Origin: Symbiodinium natans
Taxonomy: Eukaryota > Sar > Dinophyceae > Suessiales > Symbiodiniaceae
Direction: 5' to 3'
DNA length: 64,000 bases
Assembly: GCA_905221605.1 (NCBI GenBank)
Contig: CAJNDS010002129.1
Location: forward strand, 552,501 to 616,500
Shown here: in pieces, positions 1 through 11,240 of the stretch
How positions within the stretch are numbered: the first letter of the stretch is position 1
Layout of the letters: each line of letters opens with the position of its first letter
Program-made: the position numbers and the translations under genes
Notes under the pieces: model-generated
Seen by the model: the letters and a program-made list of their open reading frames with translations, nothing else
What the model was told of the DNA's origin: nothing
The model's database searches: none

Positions 1-420
1 TGCTGATTTGCAGAGGCCGGGGACAAGAGAGATGCACGCATGTCTCACCCGCCCCATTAAACTGTTGACCTTGCCACTAGTTGTGAGCACGCAAGGCGTT
101 GCAGTTCTTGCTTCTGACTTGCGGTATGTGCATATTCTGGCTCCCAGGGCACATAAGTGAGCGTTTGGCGGGCTTGTGGCAATCTGACCACCTTCCGCTG
201 AAGCCTTACCCCGCTGGTTCTGAGTAGGGAATGAGGGCCCTATATAATCCTTCCTGAAAGGGTATATATATATATATATGTTTACTTGTATCTATGGGAC
301 CTTCATTCCCTACTAAGAACCAGCCAGCTATAGCACAGTCCAGTCAGAGCCGTAGCATGCAAGCAGGGCACTGTGCCAAGGACCATGGATGCAGCTCAAG
401 AGTACCTGAAGGCAATTGGG

Positions 421-493
421 GTTTAGGGTTTAGGGTGTTTGCAGCAGTCCTAGCCGTAAAAGGGTTTAGGGTTTAAGGTTTAGGGTTTAGGGT
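421..493 (+). repeat. Interstitial TTTAGGG repeats
   Basis: Two clusters of the heptamer TTTAGGG and one-base variants (421-436 and 460-493). This is the plant/dinoflagellate-type telomere repeat, here inside unique sequence on both sides, so it is interstitial rather than a chromosome end. Confidence 0.8.
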
Positions 494-2067
494 CCGGAGA
501 GTTACAAACAGGAGTCGATCTGGCCCGGCTTCAGCGATGCTGTCACCACGTAGAGAAGAGGGTCTCAAGCTGCGCTTTTCAACGCCCCGAAGAAGCCATG
601 CTGTAGCTTAATCTAGCTTGGTTGGTTGGAGGCGCAGCTGCTGCCGGAAGAGGAGGCTGCTCTTCAAATCTGTAAGCCTCGTGGGCAAACAGTTGTGTTT
701 CCTTGATGTGAAAGGGGCCCCATACTCGGCCACCAGGCTTTAGCCCTAAGCCCTAAACCCCCCAAAAAAACCCAAATTAAACCCCAAACCCTAGCTATGC
801 GGGTGCCAAAAAGAAACCCTCAACCCTAAACCTACACAGCTCCTGGAGGAGCCTGCCGGGCCCACGATGTACATTTGCAACCTGTGTTGCCGGACGCTCG
901 GTGACTCAGGGCTCACTGATGGACCATGGCAAAACCCCCCCCCCTCCGCCCCCAAAAAAAATCCGCAGACTCGCCTGCACTGTGGTCACATAGTATGAAT
1001 AAATATATATACTTATTTACCTTTTTTTGAATTATTTATATATGCTGCACCAGCAGGTCAGGAAAGCTTGCCCACAGCTCAGTTTGAAGGGACGGCGAGG
1101 CGAATCCCCCTTCCCTTTGAACATGCAAGTTCCTGCAAGGACAGAGATCGGCTCTGACACTTCGGGTGGGGCTCTCAGAGTGACAATGACAAGGGCCCAG
1201 GGGCACACCGGGTACACCCACGCAGCACTCGCACAGCCTTGAGCCCCGCCATCTTAAACGACAGAGGCTCCGGCGACGGCAGCGAGGACCAGAGAACCGA
1301 GCATCATCAGCCATCAGAGCCCCATCGGCAAGGTGGTAATGTAGATTGGAAGGCCATCTGATCAAGGCTCACATGCCGGTGCTGCGCCATTCCTTGTGCA
1401 TCCTACATATTAAAAAAAGAGACGAGGCACTGCTTGTGAGTCGCGGGCTCCCCAGAAAGCCAGGACGAAGCCAGGCTTCCGATGTGCAAGGCAGCCGCGG
1501 CTCCGTGCTGCCGGCAGAGTTGTCACTTTAGGTCTCTTCGGGTGCCTGCAGATGTTCGCTCCGTTCGCTGATGTAGGTACAAGTAGCAAGTAGCGGGCGT
1601 GTTGAGGTTCTTGGAGTTGAGAGATGTTGAGAGTGTGTTACTTGCAGGGATTGGGTGCCAGGCCTTGCGATAGGAGGCGCCTTCCAAGCCGACAGAGGCC
1701 AGTTCAGAAGTCAGAAGCTCGCGTGCGCGGGTGTGCGCGCGAAATCGTCGGTGATGTGGTGGCAGTGTTTTGTCGTTGGTTGTGCGGTTGTGCGCTGTCT
1801 ACTTCCTCGGCTAGCCTTGCAATCACAAACACAGCGCAAACGCCCAAGCCAACAGTTTCTTCGCAGGACCGGTATTCTGTTCTTTCCTGCGTTCCAGGGC
1901 CCAACTTCGACACCTATCATGTCTATGTTGCATAAAGGCAGCCTAGAAGCGCGCAAACCTCCAAAATCAGAGACATGTCTCAAAAGGCAAGATGCCCTAA
2001 AAACGGACTTCAGGCTGTACATCACGAGCCCCAAGAGCACTGGGCCTCGGGTTCCAACTGGTGGCTG

Positions 2068-2095
2068 TTTAGGGTTTAGGGTATAGGGTTTAGGG
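2068..2095 (+). repeat. Interstitial TTTAGGG repeats
   Basis: About four heptamers with one base variant, read on the + strand. Confidence 0.75.
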
Positions 2096-2669
2096 TCCTG
2101 ATGTATGTATCTGAACATCCGAGCACGACCTCACAAGTCTCACAACGGCGAATGCTCCTCACACGAGCTTTTGGAATCGAAGCGACTGCTTCGTCAACAG
2201 ATGTCCAAGAAACAAAGATGCCATACTCATGATCTCCTTATATCTCCTTCCTTGGGGTCAGATCGCCTCGAGAATGTGGCCGTCGCGGAGCAGCGCCTGC
2301 TGCGCGCCAGGCTTTGTGTGTACACTATCCTTCCGATCGGTAGCTACCTGGTCTTTGCCGTTTTTGAGCAGCTACGGGGGACTTTCGGGATACTTCTTGA
2401 CTGGAGGTTGCTGGGGTCCGAAGCCTTCGCAGTGTCTAAGCACCAGCGGCTCCGAAAGAGGACTTGCCTTCGTCATGGACATCCAAAACTCGATCCGCAT
2501 GCTTTGCACTCAGATGCCAACAAGAGGTGTGCTGTGCTTGCCTACGCCCCTGTGAAGCCTTTCAGAACCCGGCGTGTTCGTGCTGAACCGCTTGCAAGGC
2601 AAGCAAACAGCTCACGAAGTACGAGCTTCGAGGCAGATGAGGGTGAATCATGGACCATTTCAGACAGCG

Positions 2670-2704
2670 TTTAGGGTTTGGGGTTTAGGGTTAAGGGTGT
2701 AGGG
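2670..2704 (+). repeat. Interstitial TTTAGGG repeats (degenerate)
   Basis: About five degenerate heptamers, including TTTGGGG and TTAAGGG forms. Confidence 0.7.
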
Positions 2705-2801
2705 ATGGCCCGGCATGCGTGAGAGATGAAGGCCTTCGACATCATCCGTGCCGCCAGCCCGGTGGCTCAGAGATGCAGGAAAACTGGAAGCTGGGAAAGA
2801 G

Positions 2802-2834
2802 GTTTAGGGTTTAGGGTTTAGGGTTTAGGGTTTA
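2802..2834 (+). repeat. Interstitial TTTAGGG repeats abutting a fold-back element
   Basis: Nearly five perfect TTTAGGG units that run directly into the TTTAGATGGC terminus of the fold-back element at 2831. The shared TTTAG makes the exact junction ambiguous. Confidence 0.8.
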
Positions 2835-2976
2835 GATGGCATACTTTGGGGTGTTCCCCTTTATCCTAACAGTCCTTAATTCGGATTACAGTACCCCCTA
2901 TGATAATCCCTATGAAGGACTGTAAGTATAAAGGGGGGAACATCCCAAGGCATACTAGTCATCAATGCCATCTAAA
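2831..2976. mobile_element. Fold-back / MITE-like element
   Basis: A 146-bp segment with a 12-nt perfect terminal inverted repeat (TTTAGATGGCAT at 2831-2842, ATGCCATCTAAA at 2965-2976). Inside, GGTGTTCCCC...AACAGTCCTT on the left mirrors AAGGACTGTAAG...GGGGAACATCCC on the right, so most of it could fold into one long hairpin. It has no coding capacity. A related core (GTCCTTA...GGATT...TAGTACC) recurs at 41662-41761, which suggests a family. A target duplication was not resolved because of the adjoining heptamers. Confidence 0.6.
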
Positions 2977-3847
2977 ATCGGATTCTGTGCTCATCTTGCC
3001 ACTACGAGTTTGAAGTGAGGCAGACAGACAGTCCATCCACGTCTTACTAGCATCACGTTGCTCCTCACACCCTTCAACCCTTAAAAAAGATAACACGAAA
3101 CATACAACACAACCCAAAGCCCTAAATCCTTCAAACATGTCCACAAGAACAAGCCTGTGCACATGTCATTTCACACTATGCTGGATCCGCTCGGGAGCCA
3201 TCTGCGTTCTGTGACACGCTTCTGGTGGCAGCTTAGCACGCCCCGGTAGAGACGGCAATGGTCTTAGACAAAGTGCGACAAGAAGATGTGCTAATTAGAG
3301 GGGGAGGGGGGGGGGGGCATGTCAGCCAGAGAAGGACATCACCAAGTTGTTCCCTGCCGAGCTCCAGCGGCGCACACGAGCCCACTGGACCTCGAGTTTC
3401 AAGTTTCGTGGCATGCCAGTCAGGCCTTGAGCAACAGACTGACAGACCCGTCTGGTGCCGCCTGGTGCCGCCTTGTCTGCGGGCCTATTTCAAAACTGGC
3501 GCGCAACCCTTTTTCGACTCTCGCTTCTTGATTTTCCATCGCGCGGCGCTTTCGACCCGTTTCCCGTTTCAAGACTTCGCAGACAGCGACGCTGATGGTT
3601 TGAAATGTCGCCGCTTGCTGCTAGCAAGGGCCTGGAGAAGAATGGCCGCTTCAATTGTGATCTGCTAAGTGATCTGCAAGGGTTTTGGCTGAAGCTCTGT
3701 GTGAGACTGGCACCCACTGCTACCCTCGCAGACCGCAAATCATGGCCGGCAAAGGACTGGCTTCGAATCTCTTTGGCTTGTGCTCACTTTGATCGCAGCC
3801 TCTGCCGTACTTCACATGTAGCTCCAAGTCCCAAGAAGCGACTGAAC

Positions 3848-5699
3848 ATGATTGGGGGTGCAGCAGGACTGCTCTCGAACATCGGCATCTGGGTGGCTTG
3901 GCTCGGTTTTGTTGCTGCTTGATGTAATGCCAGAAAGGGCTTCAGAGCGGGCATGTGAAAGTTCGCAATTCATTCCATGCATCGGCAGGTGGCCATCACT
4001 TTGGCCACGTGGGGGATCTCATGGCTGGTGGCCGCACCCGTTAGTTGCCATGAAGTGCCTTCATGTGCCAAGCACCTGCAGACTTACCCTGGCTACTACC
4101 ACGTGATCTCGGCTGCAGCATTGGTGGCCATGCTGGGCCATGAGGTGCTGAGCCTCATCGCTACCTACATGGGAGCTCAAGAGACGCAAGCCCTGGTGCC
4201 CCATCTGCAGAGCCGCTTCTTGCCCACTCTGCTGCTGGCCGTGATGTTCGGCGTGCTCGCGACCGCCGAGCGCCTCTTCTCCCGTGCAGAGTGGACCATC
4301 GCGCACGTCATGCCCAGTGCCGACGGCCTCACAGCTCCTGGCCGCCCAGTGTACACGATGCAGTACATGGAGTGGGGGATCAACGTCCCGATCATGCTGA
4401 TCCTGTCAGGATACTGCACGCTCGGGCGCCCTTTACGTGAGGTGTCTCGACCGCTGATCGTCACCAACGTCTACGTCATCTTATGTTGGGTGGCCACTGC
4501 GACTGAGAGTGCCTTCCTGAAGTGGTTTCTGATCGGAGTGTCCTTTGCCATGTACGCCTGGGCCTCTTACGACATGCTGAACTGGTGCTCGGCCTACGAG
4601 AGAACTGCGCCGATGGATCTTCCTAGCCGCAGCCTTCGGCCCTTCCTTTCTTCTGGCCTGGTGGCGCACTTGCTCCTGTACGGTGTGGTGTACATGGCAT
4701 CTGTGGTCGGCATCATGGATGCACACACGGAGCGCAAGTCCTTCTTTGCCTTGACCTTCGGAGCCAAGCTCGCCTACAGCGCGGCCTTCGTGTTCATCCG
4801 AGCAGACGAGTACCACAAGACCCTGACCGACGTGCTACGCAAGGTGAGTGTCTCCAATGTTGGTCCCTGGACATCTGTTGGTGCAGATTTTAATCAATGT
4901 CAACATGTCATTGCAAGTTGGGTTTCCAAAATCTCAAACAATCCACTGCTCTTCACACTAAAGCTTTTCCTTAAGCGATGGTCCAGGTATGATCTCTATC
5001 TTGAGGGGCAGCTTTGACATCATTCTTCCGTGCGTGCTGGATGCTGCCGGCCGCTGCAAGCTTCCCGACAAGTATTCGGGCGACATGACAAAGTTGGAGA
5101 AGATCCTCGGCTATGGCGTGTCGGGTGCAAACCTGAAGGACCTGCTTGCCGGCGACGAGCAGAAGAAAGACTTCTCAGCTTACGTGCGGAACGTGCTGCG
5201 CCAGGCGGACTGCCCGCAAGCTTTCAACTCGGCCACCCTCTCAACACAGGGTGCCTGGAGCTGTGACTCTGGAGCAATGCCTCCTATCGCCCAAGTGCTG
5301 CACAGCAAGATCCAGCAGAAATCTCAGCAGAAGCTGAACACCACGCTCCACCTGTCCGTCGTGCCGCGCTCGGCGCTCAGCTTGGGCAAGGAGCGTCAGC
5401 TGGTCGCTGCCTTCCAGATCGCCACCGAAGGCCCGAACGATCAGGAGGAGCCCGCGGCAGCAGCTGTGACAAACTTCGAGACGTTCAAGGCAGGACAAAG
5501 CTCCTTGGGCGGATCCACTGCCAATCCCACAAGTGAGGGCTCTTCGCACGGCATTGTCGCCAACCTCGCGGACCTCACCAAGCTCGGGGCATCGGGCATG
5601 CTTGGCACCCCGGAGTTCACTGACGAGGCCAGCGAGTACTGGGGCCACACCGCTTCTGACGAGTCCAGCCAGAAAGACTTCGCAGGGGACAGGATGTGA
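3848..5699 (+). CDS. Rhodopsin-like 7(+1)-TM protein fused to PAS-like domain, copy 1
   Basis: I splice three exons: 3848-3910, 3989-4847 and 4987-5699 (544 aa). Intron 1 (GTTGCT...GGCAG) is phase 0. For intron 2 the best-looking donor, AAG|GTGAGT at 4844, would give an immediate stop, whereas GTGA|GTGTCT at 4848 keeps the frame; this choice is inference. The membrane part resembles a microbial rhodopsin. Helix C reads YMEW...P, placing Glu149 where bacteriorhodopsin has Asp85, with Trp150 and Pro155 aligned. Helix G reads FGAKLAY, with Lys281 at the retinal-lysine position and Thr277 in place of Asp212. The Glu-Lys spacing (132) nearly equals Asp85-Lys216 (131). An extra hydrophobic segment at about residues 5-38 precedes helix A, as in 8-TM enzyme rhodopsins. 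Residues from about 309 (RGSFDIILPCVLD...G...LG) look PAS-like. The start is ATG 3848, downstream of a pyrimidine-rich GATCGCAG acceptor that could take a spliced leader. Light sensing is inferred, not shown. Confidence 0.65.
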
Positions 5700-5820
5700 T
5701 TCTGATGATTTCTGATGTGGCAGGTAGGTAAGCTCTGGCAAGACATGGCAAGACATGGCAAGACATCAGTCTGCTCCAAAACAAAACTTTGTCGCTGCGT
5801 GCTCTCCAGCCCAGGAAACC
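5700..5820 (+). other. Spacer or intron between PAS exon and TIGR03067-like ORF, copy 1
   Basis: This 121-bp stretch holds CAAGACATGG repeats and ends CTCTCCAGCCCAG|GAAACC just before ATG 5821. The acceptor could receive a spliced leader (two separate genes) or join the PAS exon to the next frame (one gene). No clear in-frame GT donor exists before the stop at 5697; a GC donor at TTC|GCAGGG would work. The length differs between units: 121 bp in copies 1 and 3, 105 in copies 2 and 5, 95 in copy 4. Confidence 0.55.
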
Positions 5821-6480
5821 ATGTCCCACCTGGGCGCCTTTGCGCAGGTCGCCGTGGGTGCCGTGGCCTTCGACGCGCGCGTCGTGGGCGTCTGGGAAGG
5901 CAACGTGGCCAAGGCCTTGGGCGGCTATCGCCAGCGTATCGAGTTCCTGAACGACTGCTTGCATGCCAACATCACCGTCATGGGGCAGACGCTGTCGGCC
6001 ACCTTCCGTATGGACGCATCCAAAGGCCACCTGGACATCCAGGTGATTCCTAGTGGGAGCAGCTGCCCACCACCCGCCATCCCCTACATCTTCAAGTTCG
6101 AAGACGGCTGTTTGCATCTCTGCGGGCCGGGTACCTCAAGCTTGAGGCGCCCGCAGAGCTTCGATGGCCCCGGCCTCTGCATCATGGAGCGGACGCAGAA
6201 GTTCGTGGAGCAGCCAATGGAGCGGCCAGCACGTTTGCGTTCCGCTCCCGAGCTGGAGCCTGACCCGGAGTTCAGCCGCAACACCACCGACGAGACGAGG
6301 TCGCAGGCCTCCCTGCGTACTGCACGCCTGAAGGAGGACCTCAGCCAACTGAGCCAGGGCAAGATCCAGAAGACATCCAGCCAGAAGATGTTCGGCTGGA
6401 TTGAAGAGCAGCCAGCCGTGGCTGCCTCTGCCCTGGTCGCCGTGACTAGTGCTGTCATCGCGCTTCGCAAGTCGCTCTGA
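5821..6480 (+). CDS. TIGR03067-like protein with C-terminal hydrophobic tail, copy 1
   Basis: A 219-aa frame. The central part (VGVWEGN..., FRMDASKGHLDIQVIP, IFKFEDGCLHLCGPG, PQSFDGPGLCIMER) matches the layout of the TIGR03067 family, known mainly from planctomycetes and of unknown function: a GxW start, a D...K...LDI strand and a closing L.LC...RP..F strand. A Ser/Thr/Gln-rich linker follows, then a hydrophobic stretch (AVAASALVAVTSAVIAL) that could anchor it in a membrane, ending RKSL. Copy 1 carries PMERPARLRSAPEL where the other copies have PMQRPARSFAPEL, hence one extra residue. It may be an independent gene with an acceptor 7 bp upstream of its ATG, or the last exon of the preceding gene. 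Confidence 0.7.
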   Translation: MSHLGAFAQVAVGAVAFDARVVGVWEGNVAKALGGYRQRIEFLNDCLHANITVMGQTLSATFRMDASKGHLDIQVIPSGSSCPPPAIPYIFKFEDGCLHLCGPGTSSLRRPQSFDGPGLCIMERTQKFVEQPMERPARLRSAPELEPDPEFSRNTTDETRSQASLRTARLKEDLSQLSQGKIQKTSSQKMFGWIEEQPAVAASALVAVTSAVIALRKSL

Positions 6481-7549
6481 GGCTGCGTGGTGCCATGAGA
6501 GCATGAGCAATGCCTAGTTCCAGTTCCAGGGGTGGAGCCCAGGAGCCCAATTCTGGACTCTTCCTCTTACCGCGAAGCTGACGCTTAAGAGCCACCGCAA
6601 TTTCCCAAACATCCTCAACATCCCTGAACTACTATCGAAGCCCGGCTAGCTTGTGAATCACGTGCGGCGAGCTCTTGTTGCAAGCCTCGCGCCATTCTGA
6701 TGCCAAGGGCCCGACTAAACTACGGACATGGACATCGTTGGCACGTCAATGTAGCGGCGACGTCTGTTTGCATATGTTCTGCATGTGTTTGTCTGAAGGC
6801 ATGGCCGGGCCGAGACGGTTCATGTGAGCAGCAGCCGGTGCGCCTGCACCACGCTGCACCCAGCTACGTTGTGTGATGATGCCTCTGGTAGCACGAGCCA
6901 TTCAAGCCTGTATAGGCATAGGCTTACACTGTATGCCATGTGGCAAAGTGCGACTATCAGATGTGCGAAATGACGGGTTAGAATGTGGATGGGGGCACGT
7001 CAGCCAGAGAAGGACATCACCATGTTCCCTACCGATCTCCAGGGCGTACAGACTGTGACGCGCGGCGCACACGAGCCCACTGGACCTCGAGTTTCAAGTT
7101 TCGGCGCATGCCAGTGCCTTCAGCAGGCCTTGAGCAACAGACGGACAGACCCGTCTGGTGCCGCCTGGTGCCGCCTTGTCTGCGGGCCTATTTCAAAACT
7201 GGCGCGCAACCCTTTTTCGACTCTCGCTTCTTGATTTTCCATCGCGCGGCGCTTTCGACCCGTTTCCCGTTTCAAGACTTCGCAGACAGCGACGCTGATG
7301 GTTGAAAAGTCGCCGCTTGCTGCTAGCAAGGGCCTGGAGAAGAATGGCCGCTTCAATTGTGATCTGCTAAGTGATCTGCAAGGGTTTTGGCTGAAGCTCT
7401 GTGTGAGACTGGCACCCACTGCTACCCTCGCAGACCGCAAATCATGGCCGGCAAAGGACTGGCTTCGAATCTCTTTGGCTTGTGCTCACTTTGATCGCAG
7501 CCTCTGCCGTACTTCACATGTAGCTCCAAGTCCCAAGAAGCGACTGAAC
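6481..7549 (+). other. Inter-unit spacer, copies 1/2
   Basis: About 1.07 kb with no supported coding exon. The start, GGCTGCGTGGTGCCATGAGAG, is conserved in every unit and is the likely 3' UTR. The second half (from about 6990) contains a conserved block ending in the candidate leader-acceptor GATCGCAG near 7500 that precedes exon 1. Open frames here are short and shared only because the units are near-identical. The spacer must hold whatever promoter and 3'-end signals the unit has; no TATA box is evident. Confidence 0.5.
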
Positions 7550-9401
7550 ATGATTGGGGGTGCAGCAGGACTGCTCTCGAACATCGGCATCTGGGTGGCT
7601 TGGCTCGGTTTTGTTGCTGCTTGATGTAATGCCAGAAAGGGCTTCAGAGCGGGCATGTGAAAGTTCGCAATTCATTCCATGCATCGGCAGGTGGCCATCA
7701 CTTTGGCCACGTGGGGGATCTCATGGCTGGTGGCCGCACCCGTTAGTTGCCATGAAGTGCCTTCATGTGCCAAGCACCTGCAGACTTACCCTGGCTACTA
7801 CCACGTGATCTCGGCTGCAGCATTGGTGGCCATGCTGGGCCATGAGGTGCTGAGCCTCATCGCTACCTACATGGGAGCTCAAGAGACGCAAGCCCTGGTG
7901 CCCCATCTGCAGAGCCGCTTCTTGCCCACTCTGCTGCTGGCCGTGATGTTCGGCGTGCTCGCGACCGCCGAGCGCCTCTTCTCCCGTGCAGAGTGGACCA
8001 TCGCACACGTCATGCCCAGTGCCGACGGCCTCACAGCTCCTGGCCGCCCAGTGTACACGATGCAGTACATGGAGTGGGGGATCAACGTCCCGATCATGCT
8101 GATCCTGTCAGGATACTGCACGCTCGGGCGCCCTTTACGTGAGGTGTCTCGACCGCTGATCGTCACCAACGTCTACGTCATCTTATGTTGGGTGGCCACT
8201 GCGACTGAGAGTGCCTTCCTGAAGTGGTTTCTGATCGGAGTGTCCTTTGCCATGTACGCCTGGGCCTCTTACGACATGCTGAACTGGTGCTCGGCCTACG
8301 AGAGAACTGCGCCGATGGATCTTCCTAGCCGCAGCCTTCGGCCCTTCCTTTCTTCTGGCCTGGTGGCGCACTTGCTCCTGTACGGTGTGGTGTACATGGC
8401 ATCTGTGGTCGGCATCATGGATGCACACACGGAGCGCAAGTCCTTCTTTGCCTTGACCTTCGGAGCCAAGCTCGCCTACAGCGCGGCCTTCGTGTTCATC
8501 CGAGCAGACGAGTACCACAAGACCCTGACCGACGTGCTGCGCAAGGTGAGTGTCTCCAATGTTGGCCCCTGGGCATCTGCTGGTGCAGATTTTAATCAAT
8601 GTCAACATGTCATTGCAAGTTGGGTTTCCAAAATCGCAAACAATCCACTGCTTTTCACGCTAAAGCTTTTCCTCCAGCGGTGGTCCAGGTATGATCTCTA
8701 TCTTGAGGGGCAGCTTTGACATCATTCTTCCGTGCGTGCTGGATGCTGCCGGCCGCTGCAAGCTTCCCGACAAGTATTCGGGCGACATGACAAAGTTGGA
8801 GAAGATCCTCGGCTATGGCGTGTCGGGTGCAAACCTGAAGGACCTGCTTGCCGGCGACGAGCAGAAGAAAGACTTCTCAGCTTACGTGCGGAACGTGCTG
8901 CGCCAGGCGGACTGCCCGCAAGCTTTCAACTCGGCCACCCTCTCAACACAGGGTGCCTGGAGCTGTGACTCTGGAGCAATGCCTCCTATCGCCCAAGTGC
9001 TGCACAGCAAGATCCAGCAGAAATCTCAGCAGAAGCTGAACACCACGCTCCACCTGTCCGTCGTGCCGCGCTCGGCGCTCAGCTTGGGCAAGGAGCGTCA
9101 GCTGGTCGCTGCCTTCCAGATCGCCACCGAAGGCCCGAACGATCAGGAGGAGCCCGCGGCAGCAGCAGTGACAAACTTCGAGACGTTCAAGGCAGGACAA
9201 AGCTCCATGGGCGGATCCACTGCCAATCCCACAAGCGAGGGCTCCTCGCACGGCATTGTCGCCAACCTCGCGGACCTCACCAAGCTCGGGGCATCGGGCA
9301 TGCTTGGCACCCCGGAGTTCACTGACAAGGCCAGCGAGTACTGGGGCCACACCGCTTCTGACGAGTCCAGCCAGAAAGACGTCGCAGGGGACAGGATGTG
9401 A
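7550..9401 (+). CDS. Rhodopsin-like/PAS-like protein, copy 2
   Basis: Exons by homology with copy 1: 7550-7612, 7691-8549, 8689-9401. The membrane part is identical in protein sequence to copy 1. The PAS-containing exon differs by a few residues: SSMGGS instead of SSLGGS, FTDKA instead of FTDEA, and DVAGDRM instead of DFAGDRM at the C terminus. Intron 2 carries the GGGCATCTGCTGG variant shared with copies 3 and 5. Confidence 0.65.
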
Positions 9402-9506
9402 TTCTGATGTGATAGGTAGGTAAGCTCTGGCAAGACATGGCAAGACATCAGCCTTCTCCAAAACGTTCCAAACTTTGTCGCTGCGTGCTCTCCAGCCCAG
9501 GAAACC

Positions 9507-10163
9507 ATGTCGCACCTGGGCGCCTTTGCGCAGGTCGCCGTGGGTGCCGTGGCCTTCGACGCGCGCGTCGTGGGCGTTTGGGAAGGCAACGTGGCCAAGG
9601 CCTTGGGCGGCTATCGCCAGCGTATCGAGTTCCTGAACGACTGCTTGCATGCCAACATCACCGTCATGGGGCAGACGCTGTCGGCCACCTTCCGTATGGA
9701 CGCATCCAAAGGCCACCTGGACATCCAGGTGATTCCTAGTGGGAGCAGCTGCCCACCACCCGCCATCCCCTACATCTTCAAGTTCGAAGACGGCTGTTTG
9801 CATCTCTGCGGGCCGGGCACCTCAAGCTTGAGGCGCCCGCAGAGCTTCGATGGCCCCGGCCTCTGCATCATGGAGCGGACGCAGAAGTTCGTGGAGCAAC
9901 CAATGCAGCGCCCAGCGCGTTCCTTTGCTCCCGAGCTGGAGCCTGACCCGGAGTTTAGCCGCAACACCACCGACGAGACGAGGTCGCAGGCCTCCCTGCG
10001 TACTGCACGCATGAAGGAGGACCTCAGCCAACTGAGCCAGGGCAAGATCCAGAAGACATCCAGCCAGAAGATGTTCGGCTGGATTGAAGAGCAGCCAGCC
10101 GTAGCTGCCTCTGCCCTGGTCGCCGTGACTAGTGCTGTCATCGCGCTTCGCAAGTCGCTCTGA
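9507..10163 (+). CDS. TIGR03067-like protein, copy 2
   Basis: A 218-aa frame starting at ATG 9507 (MSHLG), 105 bp after the PAS exon stop. It differs from copy 1 in the PMQRPARSFAPEL region and has RMKED where copies 1, 3 and 4 have RLKED, a variant shared with copy 5. Confidence 0.7.
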   Translation: MSHLGAFAQVAVGAVAFDARVVGVWEGNVAKALGGYRQRIEFLNDCLHANITVMGQTLSATFRMDASKGHLDIQVIPSGSSCPPPAIPYIFKFEDGCLHLCGPGTSSLRRPQSFDGPGLCIMERTQKFVEQPMQRPARSFAPELEPDPEFSRNTTDETRSQASLRTARMKEDLSQLSQGKIQKTSSQKMFGWIEEQPAVAASALVAVTSAVIALRKSL

Positions 10164-11240
10164 GGCTGCGTGGTGCCATGAGAGCATGAGCAATGCCTAG
10201 TTCCAGTTCCAGGGGTGGAGCCCAGGAGCCCAATTCTGGACTCTTCCTCTTACCGCGAAGCTGACGCTTAAGAGCCACCGCAATTTCCCAAACATCCTCA
10301 ACATCCCTGAACTATCGAAGCGCGGCTAGCTTGTGAATCACGTGCGGCGAGCTCTTGTTACAAGCCTCGCGCTATTCTGATGCCAAGGGCCCGACTAAAC
10401 TACAGACGTGGACGTCGTTGGCACGTCAGTGTAGCGGTGACGTCTGATGTTTGCATATGTTCTGCATGTGTTTGTCTGAAGACGTCTGAAGGCATGGCCG
10501 GGCCGAGACAGTTCATGTGAGCAGCAGCCGGGTGCGCCCTGCACCACGCTGCACCCAGCTACGTTGTGTGACGATGCCTCTGGTAGCACGAGCCCTTCAA
10601 GCCGGTATAGGCATAGGCTTACACTATGTGCCATGTGGCAAAGTGCGACAATCAGATGTGCGAAATGACGCGTTAGAGTGTGGATGGGGGCACGTCGACC
10701 AGAGAAGGATATCACCCATGGTTGTTCCCTTCCGATCTCCAGGGCGTACAGACTGTGACGCGCGGCGCACACGAGCCCACTGGACCTCGAGTTTCAAGTT
10801 TCGGCGCATGCCAGTGCCTTCAGCAGGCCTTGAGCAACAGACTGACAGACCCGTCTGGTGCCGCCTGGTGCCGCCTTGTCTGCGGGCCTATTTCAAAACT
10901 GGCGCGCAACCCTTTTTCGACTCTCGCTTCTTGATTTTCCATCGTGCGGCGCTTTCGACCCGTTTCAAGACTCCGCAGACAGCACGCTGATGGTTGAAAA
11001 GTCGCCGCTTGCTGCTAGCAAGGGCCTGGAGAAGAATGGCCGCTTCAATTGTGATCTGCTAGTGATCTGCAAGTGTTTTGGCTGAAGCTCTGTGTGAGAC
11101 TGGCACCCACTGCTACCCTCGCAGACCGCAAATCATGGCCGGCAAAGGACTGGCTTCGAATCTCTTTGACTTGTGCTCACTTTGATCGCAGCCTCTGCCG
11201 TACTTCACATGTAGCTCCAAGTCCCAAGAAGCGACTGAAC
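10164..11240 (+). other. Inter-unit spacer, copies 2/3
   Basis: About 1.08 kb without supported exons. It belongs to the variant class shared with the spacers before copies 5 and 6 (GATATCACCCATGG block, missing CCCGTTT near 10965). Small deletions relative to other spacers (for example GACAGCACG for GACAGCGACG near 10980) disrupt open frames that look continuous elsewhere, which argues those frames are not coding. Confidence 0.5.

Larger units (their letters stand above)
1..3266. other. Gene-free left flank with interstitial telomere-like repeats
   Basis: I see no gene I can support here. The stretch holds a short TA microsatellite near 262-280, several TTTAGGG/CCCTAAA runs (listed separately), a fold-back element at 2831-2976 and G/C homopolymers near 937-960. 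The longest open frame (2105-2674, 189 codons) has no recognisable domain and ends in a telomere-like run. Recognisable similarity to the tandem units begins at about 3267, where the motif AAAGTGCGAC of the unit spacer appears. Confidence 0.5.

Noticed and set aside
2105-2674. A 189-codon + strand frame in the left flank
   Set aside because: No domain, no homologous copy in the window, ends in telomere-like repeats; composition gives no support.
8943-9803. 286-codon minus-strand frame in array copy 2 (also copy 5)
   Set aside because: It lies antisense to the PAS exon and TIGR03067-like gene and is broken in copies 1, 3 and 4, so not under selection.
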